Of a stretch of 64,000 nucleotides of DNA, positions 57,501 through 64,000 are shown piece after piece. Numbering within the stretch: position 1 is the stretch's first letter; each line of letters opens with the position of its first letter. The notes under the pieces are model-generated. The model was not told where the DNA came from, ran no database searches, and saw only the letters and a program-made list of their open reading frames with translations. The stretch lies in the NCBI RefSeq assembly GCF_030867095.1, contig NC_081824.1:251845956-251909955 (forward strand), written 5' to 3'. The position numbers and the translations under genes are program-made. Origin of the DNA: Alligator mississippiensis (lineage: Eukaryota > Chordata > Crocodylia > Alligatoridae).

Positions 57501-60011
57501 GTCTGTCTGTTGCCCCTCTCCATGAAGCTGGATGGTTCCCCTGCTGCACCCACCCCGGGTGCTGGATCAGGACTACTGGCTGGATCCAGCCTGCAGATGG
57601 GCTGAGCACTGCCCATCTGACCGACCAGAAGAAAAAGGTTGAGCAGTGGTGCTCAACACATAGGTAGGAGGGGCAGATACTGAGTAAGGGACTAGCTTGC
57701 AAAGGAAGGACGAGCCAGCTGAACAGTGGAATTCAGAAAGCTTTTCCAGGAGAAACAAAAAGTCTCCTATGACTGGGGACACCGGTTCAGAAATTCTGGT
57801 TTTGTTCAGATGACATGATATTGGTACACAAGGGTGTTTTGCACCCTTACTGTTCTCCATAATGACACATGCTGACCTCATCTCCATCAACTGCTCGAGA
57901 ATCTCAGCAGTGCTTTTAGTCTCAGGCTTGTCCTTTTTAGCCTCTGCAGCCACCACTGGGAAAAACGTGGGATCTTCATAAATGTGGAGATAGCGCAGGA
58001 GAAACAGGTTATTCTGCCTACAAGGAGACAAATAAAGCAGTCACTGCTCAAGCCTGTAAGTTCCACCCTAAGTTATCATTCAAAGACATTGTGTTCAGAA
58101 AACAAAACAAAACAACTCTTTCCCAAAGCATTTTCCTTTAATAGTCTGCTTCTCCTCACACTGTAGAATACAACAGAGCAATTCTGTGTCTCTTTCCATT
58201 CCTAGAAGCTGGAATCCTAGTGACCCCAGCATACGTTTATCAGAGATTCCCATTTCCTAGCATACAAGTGTTTAGCTGGCATCCTGCAAACACATTTGGA
58301 CACAGGGGTCTGGGCCCCATTGGTGCCACAGAAAGTTTTACCACTGGCTTCAGAAAAGCCAAGATTTCCTCTGAAAAAGGAAAAAAAAAGGACAAGCACC
58401 TTAAAGCAATGTGGAGTTTGTTCCTTTAGCAGATAATATGGTCTATCCCACCAAACTTCACAAACAAGTATTTAAAAAAAATCAGACTGCAAGACAAGAA
58501 TTGAAAGGAGACACATGGGTGGCTAAAAATTGGGATGTTAGAGGCTGTTTGCCCCTGATGTGCAGTATTTCTCTACCTGGGGCTCCACATGTCATGCCCG
58601 AGACTAAGCATGAACAAGAGACCTGCCATGAAAAACCAAGGCCTTGAGAAAAAACTACTCATGACCAAAGACTAAAGCTTATCACCAGTTTGAGAGGGCT
58701 TTTCTTGAGATGCTTCAGTATCTGCCAAAGGCTCTTATTCTAGGTGTACTGCCTTTTCTCTTCTAGACAGCATACTCACTCCTATACATCTATTCAGCTT
58801 CTTTACATAGCCAAGATCACCCCAGACAGGCTATGTTTACTTTGCTGATAAGCAAAGAGGCCTGCCTGATGCTACAAGAAGCATCTCACTGATCCCAAAA
58901 CCTTACGATGTGTGATGCCACTCCTGCCAGTGACAAAACATCAGTCCTTGCTCCAAGCAGCAATGCTGTTTCATAACATCTGTGCACCTCAGGTTTGTTG
59001 GGTTTTTTTTAAAGGAGGATTTGGCTAGGGTTTTTTCCTCTTTATTCTGACTAGGTAACTTCCAAACACTCCAACGTCCCCCAAACAGAAGCCTTCATGG
59101 TATTACTGTGACACCTGAAGACTTAATTCTGGTTAGCATTTGTGTCACAGTACCCACCAAACTAAAAGTAAGAACAGAAACAATCAGTAGAATGGTCTGG
59201 AAAGATCAGAGCCAGGAAGCTAACAAAAAGGGAGAAGATACTAGCAGTTGTCCATGCCCACAGAGATAGACAGGCAGTACAGAGAGGAAGCGGAAGTGGT
59301 AGCAACCTTTTACTGTGTTAATTTTGTCCCATGGGGGAATATTTATCAACTGAAGACTTCAGTACTATGACAATGATTTTTAAAAATGTACTGGGATCTG
59401 CAGAGATGTTGCTCATCCCATTACAAGCAGTATAAGAGAGCTGGATTGTGAGCCTGTTAACTGCATCTCTTTAAAGCAAAGTGCATGTAGTTACAGGGTC
59501 CTTCAAGACTGCAGACCCCAAGGAGTCAGTTAGAAGATTAGGTACAGACCAAACCAAAGACAATGAACCCGAACTCCTGAGCAAGAAGTAGGCTTTTAGC
59601 CCCCAACTCTTCATCCAACTTCCTGGCTCCCCCCACTAACACTGACCTAGAACACTGGGTCTGTATACCCCACATCTTCAAGAGATGCCTTACTTTTTCA
59701 CAAAAATGCATGCAGAAGGCACAGAAGCAGCCAGGTGAAGTTTCCATACTCCAAATGGACTATGAAAAAAAAGGGTTAAACCCTCCCTGGCAGTACGATG
59801 GTCAGAGCAATTCAAAGAGCCAGTACATGCTTAGCGGATCTGGGCAACTCAACACTAGTCTCTCCGTTAAATGTCCCTAATTATACAGCCTCTCCCTCTA
59901 AAGAAGTTATTCCAGATAACCCAGATTTGTTAGGCAATGCAAAGCATGTAGTGTAGATATAGAAAATTCTTACCTCATTAAAAATGGTACTAAACAGAAC
60001 TGCCCGAAAGC
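39455..60011 (-). CDS. Amidase-signature enzyme, plant-type FAAH-like (18 exons, 5' end missing)
   Basis: Eighteen exons join in phase to 541 codons and a stop. They align along their length with plant fatty acid amide hydrolase (Arabidopsis FAAH, 607 residues, from memory). Triad in visible numbering: Lys147 ([12 protein letters not shown]), cis-Ser224 (TGGSSSGSA) and nucleophile Ser248 ([10 protein letters not shown]). The 77- and 24-residue spacings fit the family. Other landmarks: [68 protein letters not shown] and C-terminal [10 protein letters not shown]. Family enzymes hydrolyse N-acylethanolamines and related lipid amides at membranes; that substrate is inferred here. It differs from human FAAH and FAAH2, whose signature is IGGSIR-like. 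About 60 N-terminal residues, the start codon and promoter were not found and probably lie in the last 4 kb or beyond. The span includes introns; exons are listed separately. No stop or frameshift interrupts it, so it looks functional. Confidence 0.9.
39566..40598. other. FAAH-like intron 17
   Basis: GT-AG on the - strand. No other gene or repeat is recognised. Confidence 0.5.
40599..40686 (-). CDS. FAAH-like exon 17 (residues 476-505)
   Basis: Flanked by tcttgcag and gtaagc. Encodes [16 protein letters not shown], then [13 protein letters not shown], the conserved substrate-channel/C-terminal block of amidase-signature enzymes. Confidence 0.94.
40869..40953 (-). CDS. FAAH-like exon 16 (residues 448-475)
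   Basis: Flanked by ctctatag and gtagga. Encodes [17 protein letters not shown] then [11 protein letters not shown], corresponding to the TPTTGMTAP region of plant FAAH. Confidence 0.9.
41443..41518 (-). CDS. FAAH-like exon 15 (residues 423-447)
   Basis: Flanked by tgtttgcag and gtaact. Encodes [16 protein letters not shown], then ATVNCILTP. The 'ILTP' strand precedes the TAP motif of the next exon. Confidence 0.92.
41805..42790. repeat. GC-rich repeat-like block in FAAH-like intron 14
   Basis: An A/CAAA-rich stretch (41,846-41,902) is followed by about 750 bases that are very rich in C on the + strand. A segment near 42,480-42,545 ('gcatgtagcagcaggagccac') resembles the inner arm of the palindromic MITE at 5,965-6,000. 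It is therefore probably another mobile element; its ends are not defined. Long frames on both strands here are by-products of composition. Confidence 0.45.
42810..42872 (-). CDS. FAAH-like exon 14 (residues 402-422)
   Basis: Flanked by gtatttcag and gtgggg. Encodes [17 protein letters not shown], then DYIK, matching the TRTSFAIFRSFSASDYI helix of plant FAAH. Confidence 0.88.
43325..43473 (-). CDS. FAAH-like exon 13 (residues 352-401)
   Basis: Flanked by gattgccag and gtaagg. Encodes [20 protein letters not shown], then [15 protein letters not shown] and DFNHHFQDM. Confidence 0.93.
43474..44935. other. FAAH-like intron 12
   Basis: No other exon or clear repeat is recognised in about 1.5 kb. 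Confidence 0.45.
44936..44972 (-). CDS. FAAH-like exon 12 (residues 340-351)
   Basis: A 37-base micro-exon between cttttcag and gtaagg. It encodes [12 protein letters not shown], the helix before VEHLQALGA. It is supported by phase, both splice sites and alignment to plant FAAH (DKCEDILKLL). Confidence 0.88.
45710..45798 (-). CDS. FAAH-like exon 11 (residues 310-339)
   Basis: The acceptor is cccttgcag. Encodes [14 protein letters not shown], then [15 protein letters not shown]. The donor gtgcct is weak, but phase 0 into exon 12 and alignment support it. Confidence 0.85.
45895..45972 (-). CDS. FAAH-like exon 10 (residues 284-309)
   Basis: Flanked by tttggatag and gtgagt. Encodes [16 protein letters not shown], then AAPDPLYPY, the GP(L/I)AxxxxDAA block that follows the amidase signature. 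Confidence 0.93.
46171..46233 (-). CDS. FAAH-like exon 9 (residues 263-283)
   Basis: Flanked by tctttgaag and gtaaga. Encodes [15 protein letters not shown], then STVSL, in the position of the TYGRTD...GGTVEIIG segment of plant FAAH. Confidence 0.9.
46296..46690 (+). repeat. Old interspersed repeat in FAAH-like intron 8, unclassified
   Basis: Begins with a decayed 'ggccactggtccatctat', then 'cctgtttaaattatcatcctcc', 'atgacaatgagtcccacaag' and a poly-A run at 46,610. The pattern is a common old sauropsid repeat. Class and ends are not certain. Confidence 0.4.
46691..48042. other. FAAH-like intron 8, rest
   Basis: No exon is recognised on either strand. Confidence 0.4.
48043..48126 (-). CDS. 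FAAH-like exon 8, nucleophile serine (residues 235-262)
   Basis: Flanked by tctctgtag and gtaacc. Encodes [17 protein letters not shown], then [10 protein letters not shown]. Ser248 of DGGGS is the expected catalytic nucleophile of the amidase-signature family. Confidence 0.96.
48524..48609 (-). CDS. FAAH-like exon 7, cis-serine (residues 206-234)
   Basis: Flanked by tctccttcag and gtgaga. Encodes [14 protein letters not shown], then [14 protein letters not shown], the core of the amidase signature with the cis-Ser224. Confidence 0.96.
48888..49048 (-). CDS. FAAH-like exon 6 (residues 153-205)
   Basis: Flanked by ctccccaag and gtgaga. Encodes [32 protein letters not shown], then [17 protein letters not shown], the segment linking the catalytic Lys to the serine loop. 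Confidence 0.95.
49816..51930 (-). mobile_element. CR1 LINE, about 2.1 kb, 5'-truncated, in FAAH-like intron 5
   Basis: The - strand frames cover much of the reverse transcriptase. 51,593-51,865 holds the linker before RT. 50,808-51,389 starts near [13 protein letters not shown] and includes [20 protein letters not shown], then [11 protein letters not shown]. 50,198-50,860 holds [19 protein letters not shown] and [15 protein letters not shown]. The frames are offset from each other, so the copy is dead, and the endonuclease is missing. The 3' end at about 49,816 has short 'tatgaaac' repeats typical of CR1. It has the same orientation as the host gene. Confidence 0.92.
52377..52469 (-). CDS. 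FAAH-like exon 5, catalytic lysine (residues 122-152)
   Basis: Flanked by tttcctgcag and gtgagt. Encodes [11 protein letters not shown], then [18 protein letters not shown]. Lys147 is in the position of the catalytic Lys of the KDDID motif in plant FAAH. I chose the gtgagt donor over an upstream gtggtg because the alignment has no gap that way. Confidence 0.93.
52605..52725 (-). CDS. FAAH-like exon 4 (residues 81-121)
   Basis: Flanked by gtttcacag and gtatgt. Encodes [19 protein letters not shown], then [18 protein letters not shown], the TPLQVAKRIISIIEE helix region of plant FAAH. Confidence 0.94.
53219..53281 (-). CDS. FAAH-like exon 3 (residues 60-80)
   Basis: Flanked by ctcttacag and gtaggc. 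Encodes [14 protein letters not shown], then DYLNSY, equal to VSSFRYWKIRDYAYAY in plant FAAH. Confidence 0.9.
55859..56065. mobile_element. Probable short hAT-like element
   Basis: Left end 'cagtggttctcaagcttttt' and right end 'gatggaaaatcactg' are roughly inverted. The flanking octamers 'tctaacct' and 'ccctacct' match at 6 of 8 positions. Confidence 0.45.
56410..56705. repeat. MITE-like repeat with aattac/gtaatt words
   Basis: Repeated 'gctgtaatta', 'ggcaattactgcactccag' and 'gcgctttaattacagcagctct' words in both orientations suggest a foldback MITE common in reptile genomes. Ends are not fixed. Confidence 0.4.
57183..57662. mobile_element. Probable non-autonomous hAT-like element
   Basis: Left 'cagggtactaaacctccagccc' and right 'gttgagcagtggtgctcaaca' look like ends of the 'caggggtgctcaacc' type. 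The interior is C-rich as in the 13,724 element. Target duplications are not clear. Confidence 0.4.
57877..58017 (-). CDS. FAAH-like exon 2 (residues 13-59)
   Basis: The acceptor is ctccttgtag. Encodes [16 protein letters not shown], then [16 protein letters not shown] and [12 protein letters not shown], matching the PEEPMFRPEFP region of plant FAAH. The donor gtcagc is weak but is the one that keeps phase with exon 3. A better-looking gtaagg 26 bases on would break the frame. Confidence 0.85.
59974..60011 (-). CDS. FAAH-like exon 1 of those visible (residues 1-12)
   Basis: A 38-base micro-exon between tcttctccag and gtaaga. It encodes [12 protein letters not shown] and two bases of Arg, in phase with exon 2. 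In plant FAAH the matching stretch is the amphipathic segment GSLIVDYLKKDN. It is not the first exon, because it has an acceptor and no start codon. Confidence 0.75.
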
Positions 60012-60584
60012 CTGGAGAAGAAGACAGAGGAGATTAAACAGGCAAAACAATATACGACTACCATACCTCCTTTCTCCAACTCTGGGAATACTGGCCAAGC
60101 TCACGCCTACTCCAATTTCATAATCTCCCACAGCAAAAAACAGTAGAGACACTGTTTTATTTTAGCTTTGATTCTACTACAACATTAAATTTAAAAAGAG
60201 AGACAAGAATCTCATTTATACAACATCAAGAAGCAAGTCAGTGCTTAGCACTATCAAATCTGAACCCGTTTACTAAGTCGTGAGAATTTCTCATGCGTTT
60301 CTTTAGGCTCTCCACTAAAAATACTTCAGTGCTAACACCCTCACATTGCCCCATCACTCAGAAGCATGCAGTCCCAGATAACAAGGTTAAGTTATCCATA
60401 AGACATCTATAGATTCCACCCCAAAAAATAAAATCTGCAGCTTTGAGCAGAACATGCAAATTCTGGACGAAAAAAAAAAATGTTAGCATATTCCATATGC
60501 AAGCAGTTTCCCCTCAATGCCACTGACACTTTTACCCTATTAAACCAGTGAAACTGGCCTCCTTCTCAATCCAATCAGCTCAGT
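60012..60584. other. Upstream intron of the FAAH-like gene
   Basis: No further exon could be recognised here. Confidence 0.4.
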
Positions 60585-60714
60585 AGGGCCATGTCCAGAC
60601 ACGCAGGCACGTGCAGTTTGTGGCTCCACAAACCAAACATTTGGAATATTAAAATGGGACCAGTGCTGCAAATTTGCAGGGTGGGGGCAAAAATTGCTAC
60701 CAGGATTTCTAGGT

Positions 60715-60748
<34 letters not shown>

Positions 60749-61480
60749 TACCAGGAAAAAAAAAAAAAAGTGCAGAGGATAGGAAAATACTGTGCCAGAA
60801 CAGAGGCTTGATCCTCCAGCGAGGCACTCTGACAGCTGGCCAGAGCATCTCTACTACCCCATTTGCGACCCTGCTGCTCCAGCATGCCAGGAGACAGGAA
60901 GGGCTGGATTCCGGCAGTTTGCCCAAAGCAGGACAATATATCCCATAACAAAGCACACATAGGCCACGTCCAGACAAGCACAGACATGTGGAGCCGCACA
61001 TGCAGGTGTTCCTCATATTCTTACTTTGCAGTGTGAGGGAGAACGGGGGGGGTTGACACTGGGAGATTCCCAGGCAAGAAAACCCCCAAAACGGGGTGGG
61101 TACATGTGGCAGCAACGCATGCCACCCAAAACCAGAGCCTGGCTGGCTGGAGCTATGCTCCAGCTGCCACCCAGGCTTTCTGCCAAGGTGACAGCCCCAG
61201 GAAGCCTCCAGGAAAGGCTACTGGGGCTAGCACAACTGTTGGCCCCAGCCTCCCCTGCCCCACCTAGGATAACTTACCACGCGCCAGAGCGCGTATGGCA
61301 TGGGTATTCCCTGGGGACAAGGTTACTTGTCCCCAGAGAAACAAGTGTTCCCCCTTGTCTGGACATGCCTATACAGGGTGTGTGCAGAGACAAAAAGTAG
61401 TGGCACAAATCTGTGCCGCTACTATTTGTACCACTGCAAATACACACCCCTACACATCTCAATGTGGCTTACATGTTAGA
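60585..61480. mobile_element. Nested foldback MITEs
   Basis: 'gggccatgtccagacacgc' near 60,587, 'taggccacgtccagacaag' at 60,960 and the inverted 'cttgtctggacatgccta' near 61,355 are copies of one terminal sequence. The pair at 60,960/61,372 is flanked by TA on both sides and bounds an element of about 410 bp. Another copy opens the region to the left, with long A-runs at 60,719-60,746 and 60,758-60,769. No protein is encoded. Confidence 0.5.
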
Positions 61481-62981
61481 ATTTTCTCTGATCCAGACTA
61501 GGAACCAAGGCACTCAAAATTGTCTTTACGCTGTTGCTAATGTGTCAGTGCTAAAGGTTATAGATATCAGTTGTTTTCTATATTGAAAATGAAAGACTGC
61601 TTAAAAGCACAGGAAGACATTGTGGGGTGGGGAGGAAGGTGAGGGGGAAAAAAAAAAAAAAGAACCATTATTATTTGCTACAATTTCCTATACACTTCTC
61701 TAATACCTGCATTTAGCAGGTAGAAATAAACAGCTAGAGCAGATTATTAGGTTTACACTTATAACAGCTTCTGAGATCTCAACACATTTTACCAACATGA
61801 ATATGGATAGAGAGAGATCACCATGAGGTTTGGAAATATTTTCACTCCCCTGCATTTTAAAAAACGGGAAACTGAGGTACAAAAAAGGAACATGACACAA
61901 GAGTGGCAAAGCTAGAGGAAATGAGGAATCCTAGCTCCCACATCACCTGCTTTAGCCACAGTACTATACATCATGAGGCTTCCCCACAGCACCACTAACA
62001 AAACCTGTAGCTGATTAACTTCTGCAGTTGTTAAACTCAGGGTCAATGCACAAAATTAAGTTGTGAATGAAGACAGTTCCCAAACTACCTGTTCTTTACA
62101 TGTGGCAACATGGGCAAAATATCATTATCTTGCTAAGACAAGACATTCTGCAAGAAATTTGTTTTGAAATAAACATCATGGGACATTTCCATCGAGTCCC
62201 ATACCAAAATCACCTCATACTGTGGCTCAAATAACTCATGTTTGTCAGCACTCCACTGTGTGAGAATTCCATGGCTGTGCCAACTTCAGAGGGAGAAACA
62301 ACTAGAAGAGCAGGAATAAATCAATGTTCCAGAACAGCTTAACTGGTGAAGCAAGCGTTTAATCTTTGGACAGAGATCCTTAGGTTTCTTGGTTGGGAAC
62401 ACAGTCAAAACCAGCTTAACTGTCAGGATTCTTTTCTGCCCATTATACTTGGCTTCACTTCTAGACTTTCCCTGCAGATGTCAGAACATGTGGGAAACAA
62501 GCATTTCTTTTTACCGGGCCCTAGAGAATGCGTGGATCAACAGCTTTTCGTTACAACATCCCACTAGAACTGATCAGACACTGAATTTTTTATTGCCATG
62601 TCCCCTGAACAAGTAAAGGGGTAGCTTTGGCTTTATTCCAAAAAACAAAACAAACAAAAACCCAACTCTTTCACCTGCCAGCCTTGCTTAACTGAGCTGT
62701 TTAACATTCTTCTGCAAGCTAGGAGGAGAGAGTTGGTTGCATCTGTCCTGCTTTCAGAGGCAACAGCCTGCTTTGTCAGATGCTGTCTAATAAGGAGCCA
62801 TTCAGCCTGCCTTTTGCAAAAGGCTGCTGTTTGCTGCCTTGTTTACATGCCAACATCTGTACCATTAAAGCTAGACCAGGTGAGAAGATTGTTCCCCAGG
62901 CAGCAGATTAGTTAGGCTGTTCTTGTTTTTGGAGCCTTCAGCAGCCGCACACACAAAGCCAACATATGGATTACATTCATT
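61481..62981. other. Presumed FAAH-like upstream intron, nothing recognised
   Basis: Only short frames without domains and one poly-A run (about 61,649-61,661) are present. Confidence 0.4.
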
Positions 62982-63187
62982 CGGGGATACAGGTTTTAGC
63001 CATGTTGATCTACAGTCAAAACCAGTCAGAACTCTTTGTTGAGGCAATATCTTTCATTAGGTCAACTAGGCTAAATTTTGCTTTTTTGTAAAGCCATCTA
63101 CTTGGTCTAATAAAAGATATTACCTCTACCAAGAGTTCCGACTGCTTTTGCCTGTAAAATCAACACGGCTAAAACCTGTATCCCTAA
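62982..63187. repeat. Foldback of Penelope-type end sequence
   Basis: The left arm 'ggatacaggttttagccatg...caatatctttcattag' (about 62,983-63,066) is mirrored by 'taataaaagatattacc...ggctaaaacctgtatccct' (about 63,106-63,186). The spacer is about 40 bases. Same family as 20,424 and 24,628, in head-to-head form. Confidence 0.65.
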
Positions 63188-64000
63188 AACAATGAAGATA
63201 TCATAATCAGCCGTTTTTAAATGAAAAAAAATGAAGTTAACAAAAAAGCAGCAAAATTCAACACCTGAGACCTGGAGGCTACCACCCCCATGGGCTCCAG
63301 CCTTTTGTTCAAGCCAAATTTGCATACCTGCAAAACAGACTTTACACAACAGATATAAAAAAATAAAATAGGAGATGCAAGACTTTATATAATCTTGAGA
63401 GGTTTTTTTCTCCCCCCCTATAACCATATTATTTCAATAAAAGTTAGAGAGGTAGAGGGAGATTAAAAACCTTGCCTGCAGTGCTGGAAGCCCAAACACA
63501 GTATCTTTGTACAAGAAGCACTTGGTGTTCTATAAACAAACAGCAGATCACAAGAAAATGCAACTATTTAGATAAAGTCACATGCAGAAAGAAATCCTGG
63601 CGAATCCTTGAGGCATAATCAGGGGATTTCAATGGTATTCACAGTGCTAACAGACTGCCTGCAGCCAACACAAACATAGTTTGGTCTGTAGCATATACTC
63701 CACATTACAATGCATAAATAAGTAAGTAAAAAAAAAAAAAAAAAAGCAATAATGATTACAGTGAACCTTGACTACAAGAAATTGTATGTTTCACTCCCTA
63801 CTGGAGTGCATTACCTACCCTGGCTAGGCCACTGCAAAGGACCAGCTTATGAGGTCAGGTCTGCAGCTAGGCTGGGACAAGCCAGCCACATAGGGGCCAC
63901 GTAGGCACAACCGTGGTAAACATAGCAGATTGGTAGTGGTCATAGGGGTAATCACATTATTGGGAACTTGGAGACAGCTTGCTAACAAGAAGCTGCACCT
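63188..64000. other. End of window, no gene recognised
   Basis: No exon of the FAAH-like gene or other gene could be supported. A poly-A run lies at about 63,729-63,745. Confidence 0.4.

Larger units (their letters stand above)
53282..57876. other. FAAH-like intron 2 with repeats
   Basis: This 4.6-kb intron has no exon I can support. It holds an A-run at about 54,119, a G/C homopolymer pair at about 54,324-54,347, and the repeats listed separately at 55.9, 56.4 and 57.2 kb. Confidence 0.5.

Noticed and set aside
57851-58017. Extending FAAH-like exon 2 to the stronger gtaagg donor at 57,850
   Set aside because: That donor leaves one base over, but exon 3 needs two, so the frame would be lost. 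The gtcagc donor at 57,876 keeps phase.
39455-60011. Identity as FAAH or FAAH2
   Set aside because: The DGGGSVRIP signature and the flanking blocks follow plant-type FAAH. Human FAAH and FAAH2 carry an IGGSIR-type signature and different ends.

Overview
This is a piece of vertebrate nuclear genome, most likely from a non-avian sauropsid (crocodilian or turtle). It has small exons with GT-AG introns, low coding density, a CpG-island promoter, several CR1 LINE fragments, and the Penelope-like, hAT and palindromic MITE debris typical of reptile genomes. Nothing bacterial or viral-genomic is present. Most open frames lie in introns, repeats or the CpG island and are not genes.
Two protein-coding genes are supported, lying tail to tail. 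On the + strand is TMEM39A. It has a CpG-island promoter near 12 kb, a 14-kb first intron, and eight coding exons between 26,609 and 36,055. These join in phase into a 488-residue, eight-span ER membrane protein. On the - strand, from about 60.0 kb down to 39,455, are 18 exons of an amidase-signature enzyme that resembles plant fatty acid amide hydrolase (FAAH), with the Lys-Ser-Ser catalytic residues intact. They give 541 in-phase codons to the stop. Only the first exon(s), about 60 residues, were not found. The 3' ends of the two genes are 3.4 kb apart.
Layout: 1-11.9 kb is intergenic with a CR1 fragment, foldback repeats, a Penelope-like fragment interrupted by a 1.2-kb palindromic Tigger-like MITE, and a possible solo-LTR fossil. 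11.9-12.5 kb is the CpG island. 12.5-26.5 kb is TMEM39A intron 1 (hAT element with 8-bp target duplication, CR1, Penelope-type ends). 26.5-36.2 kb holds the TMEM39A exons. 36.2-39.4 kb is the convergent intergenic or 3'UTR zone with TA and TTTG microsatellites. 39.4-60 kb is the amidase, with a 2.1-kb CR1 in one intron. 60-64 kb holds nested MITEs, a foldback, and presumably upstream intron of the amidase.
The most interesting points are the plant-type FAAH-like amidase, hammerhead-ribozyme-like motifs at the ends of Penelope-type repeats, the nested palindromic MITE, a GC-AG intron in TMEM39A, and an in-frame alternative acceptor in the same gene.
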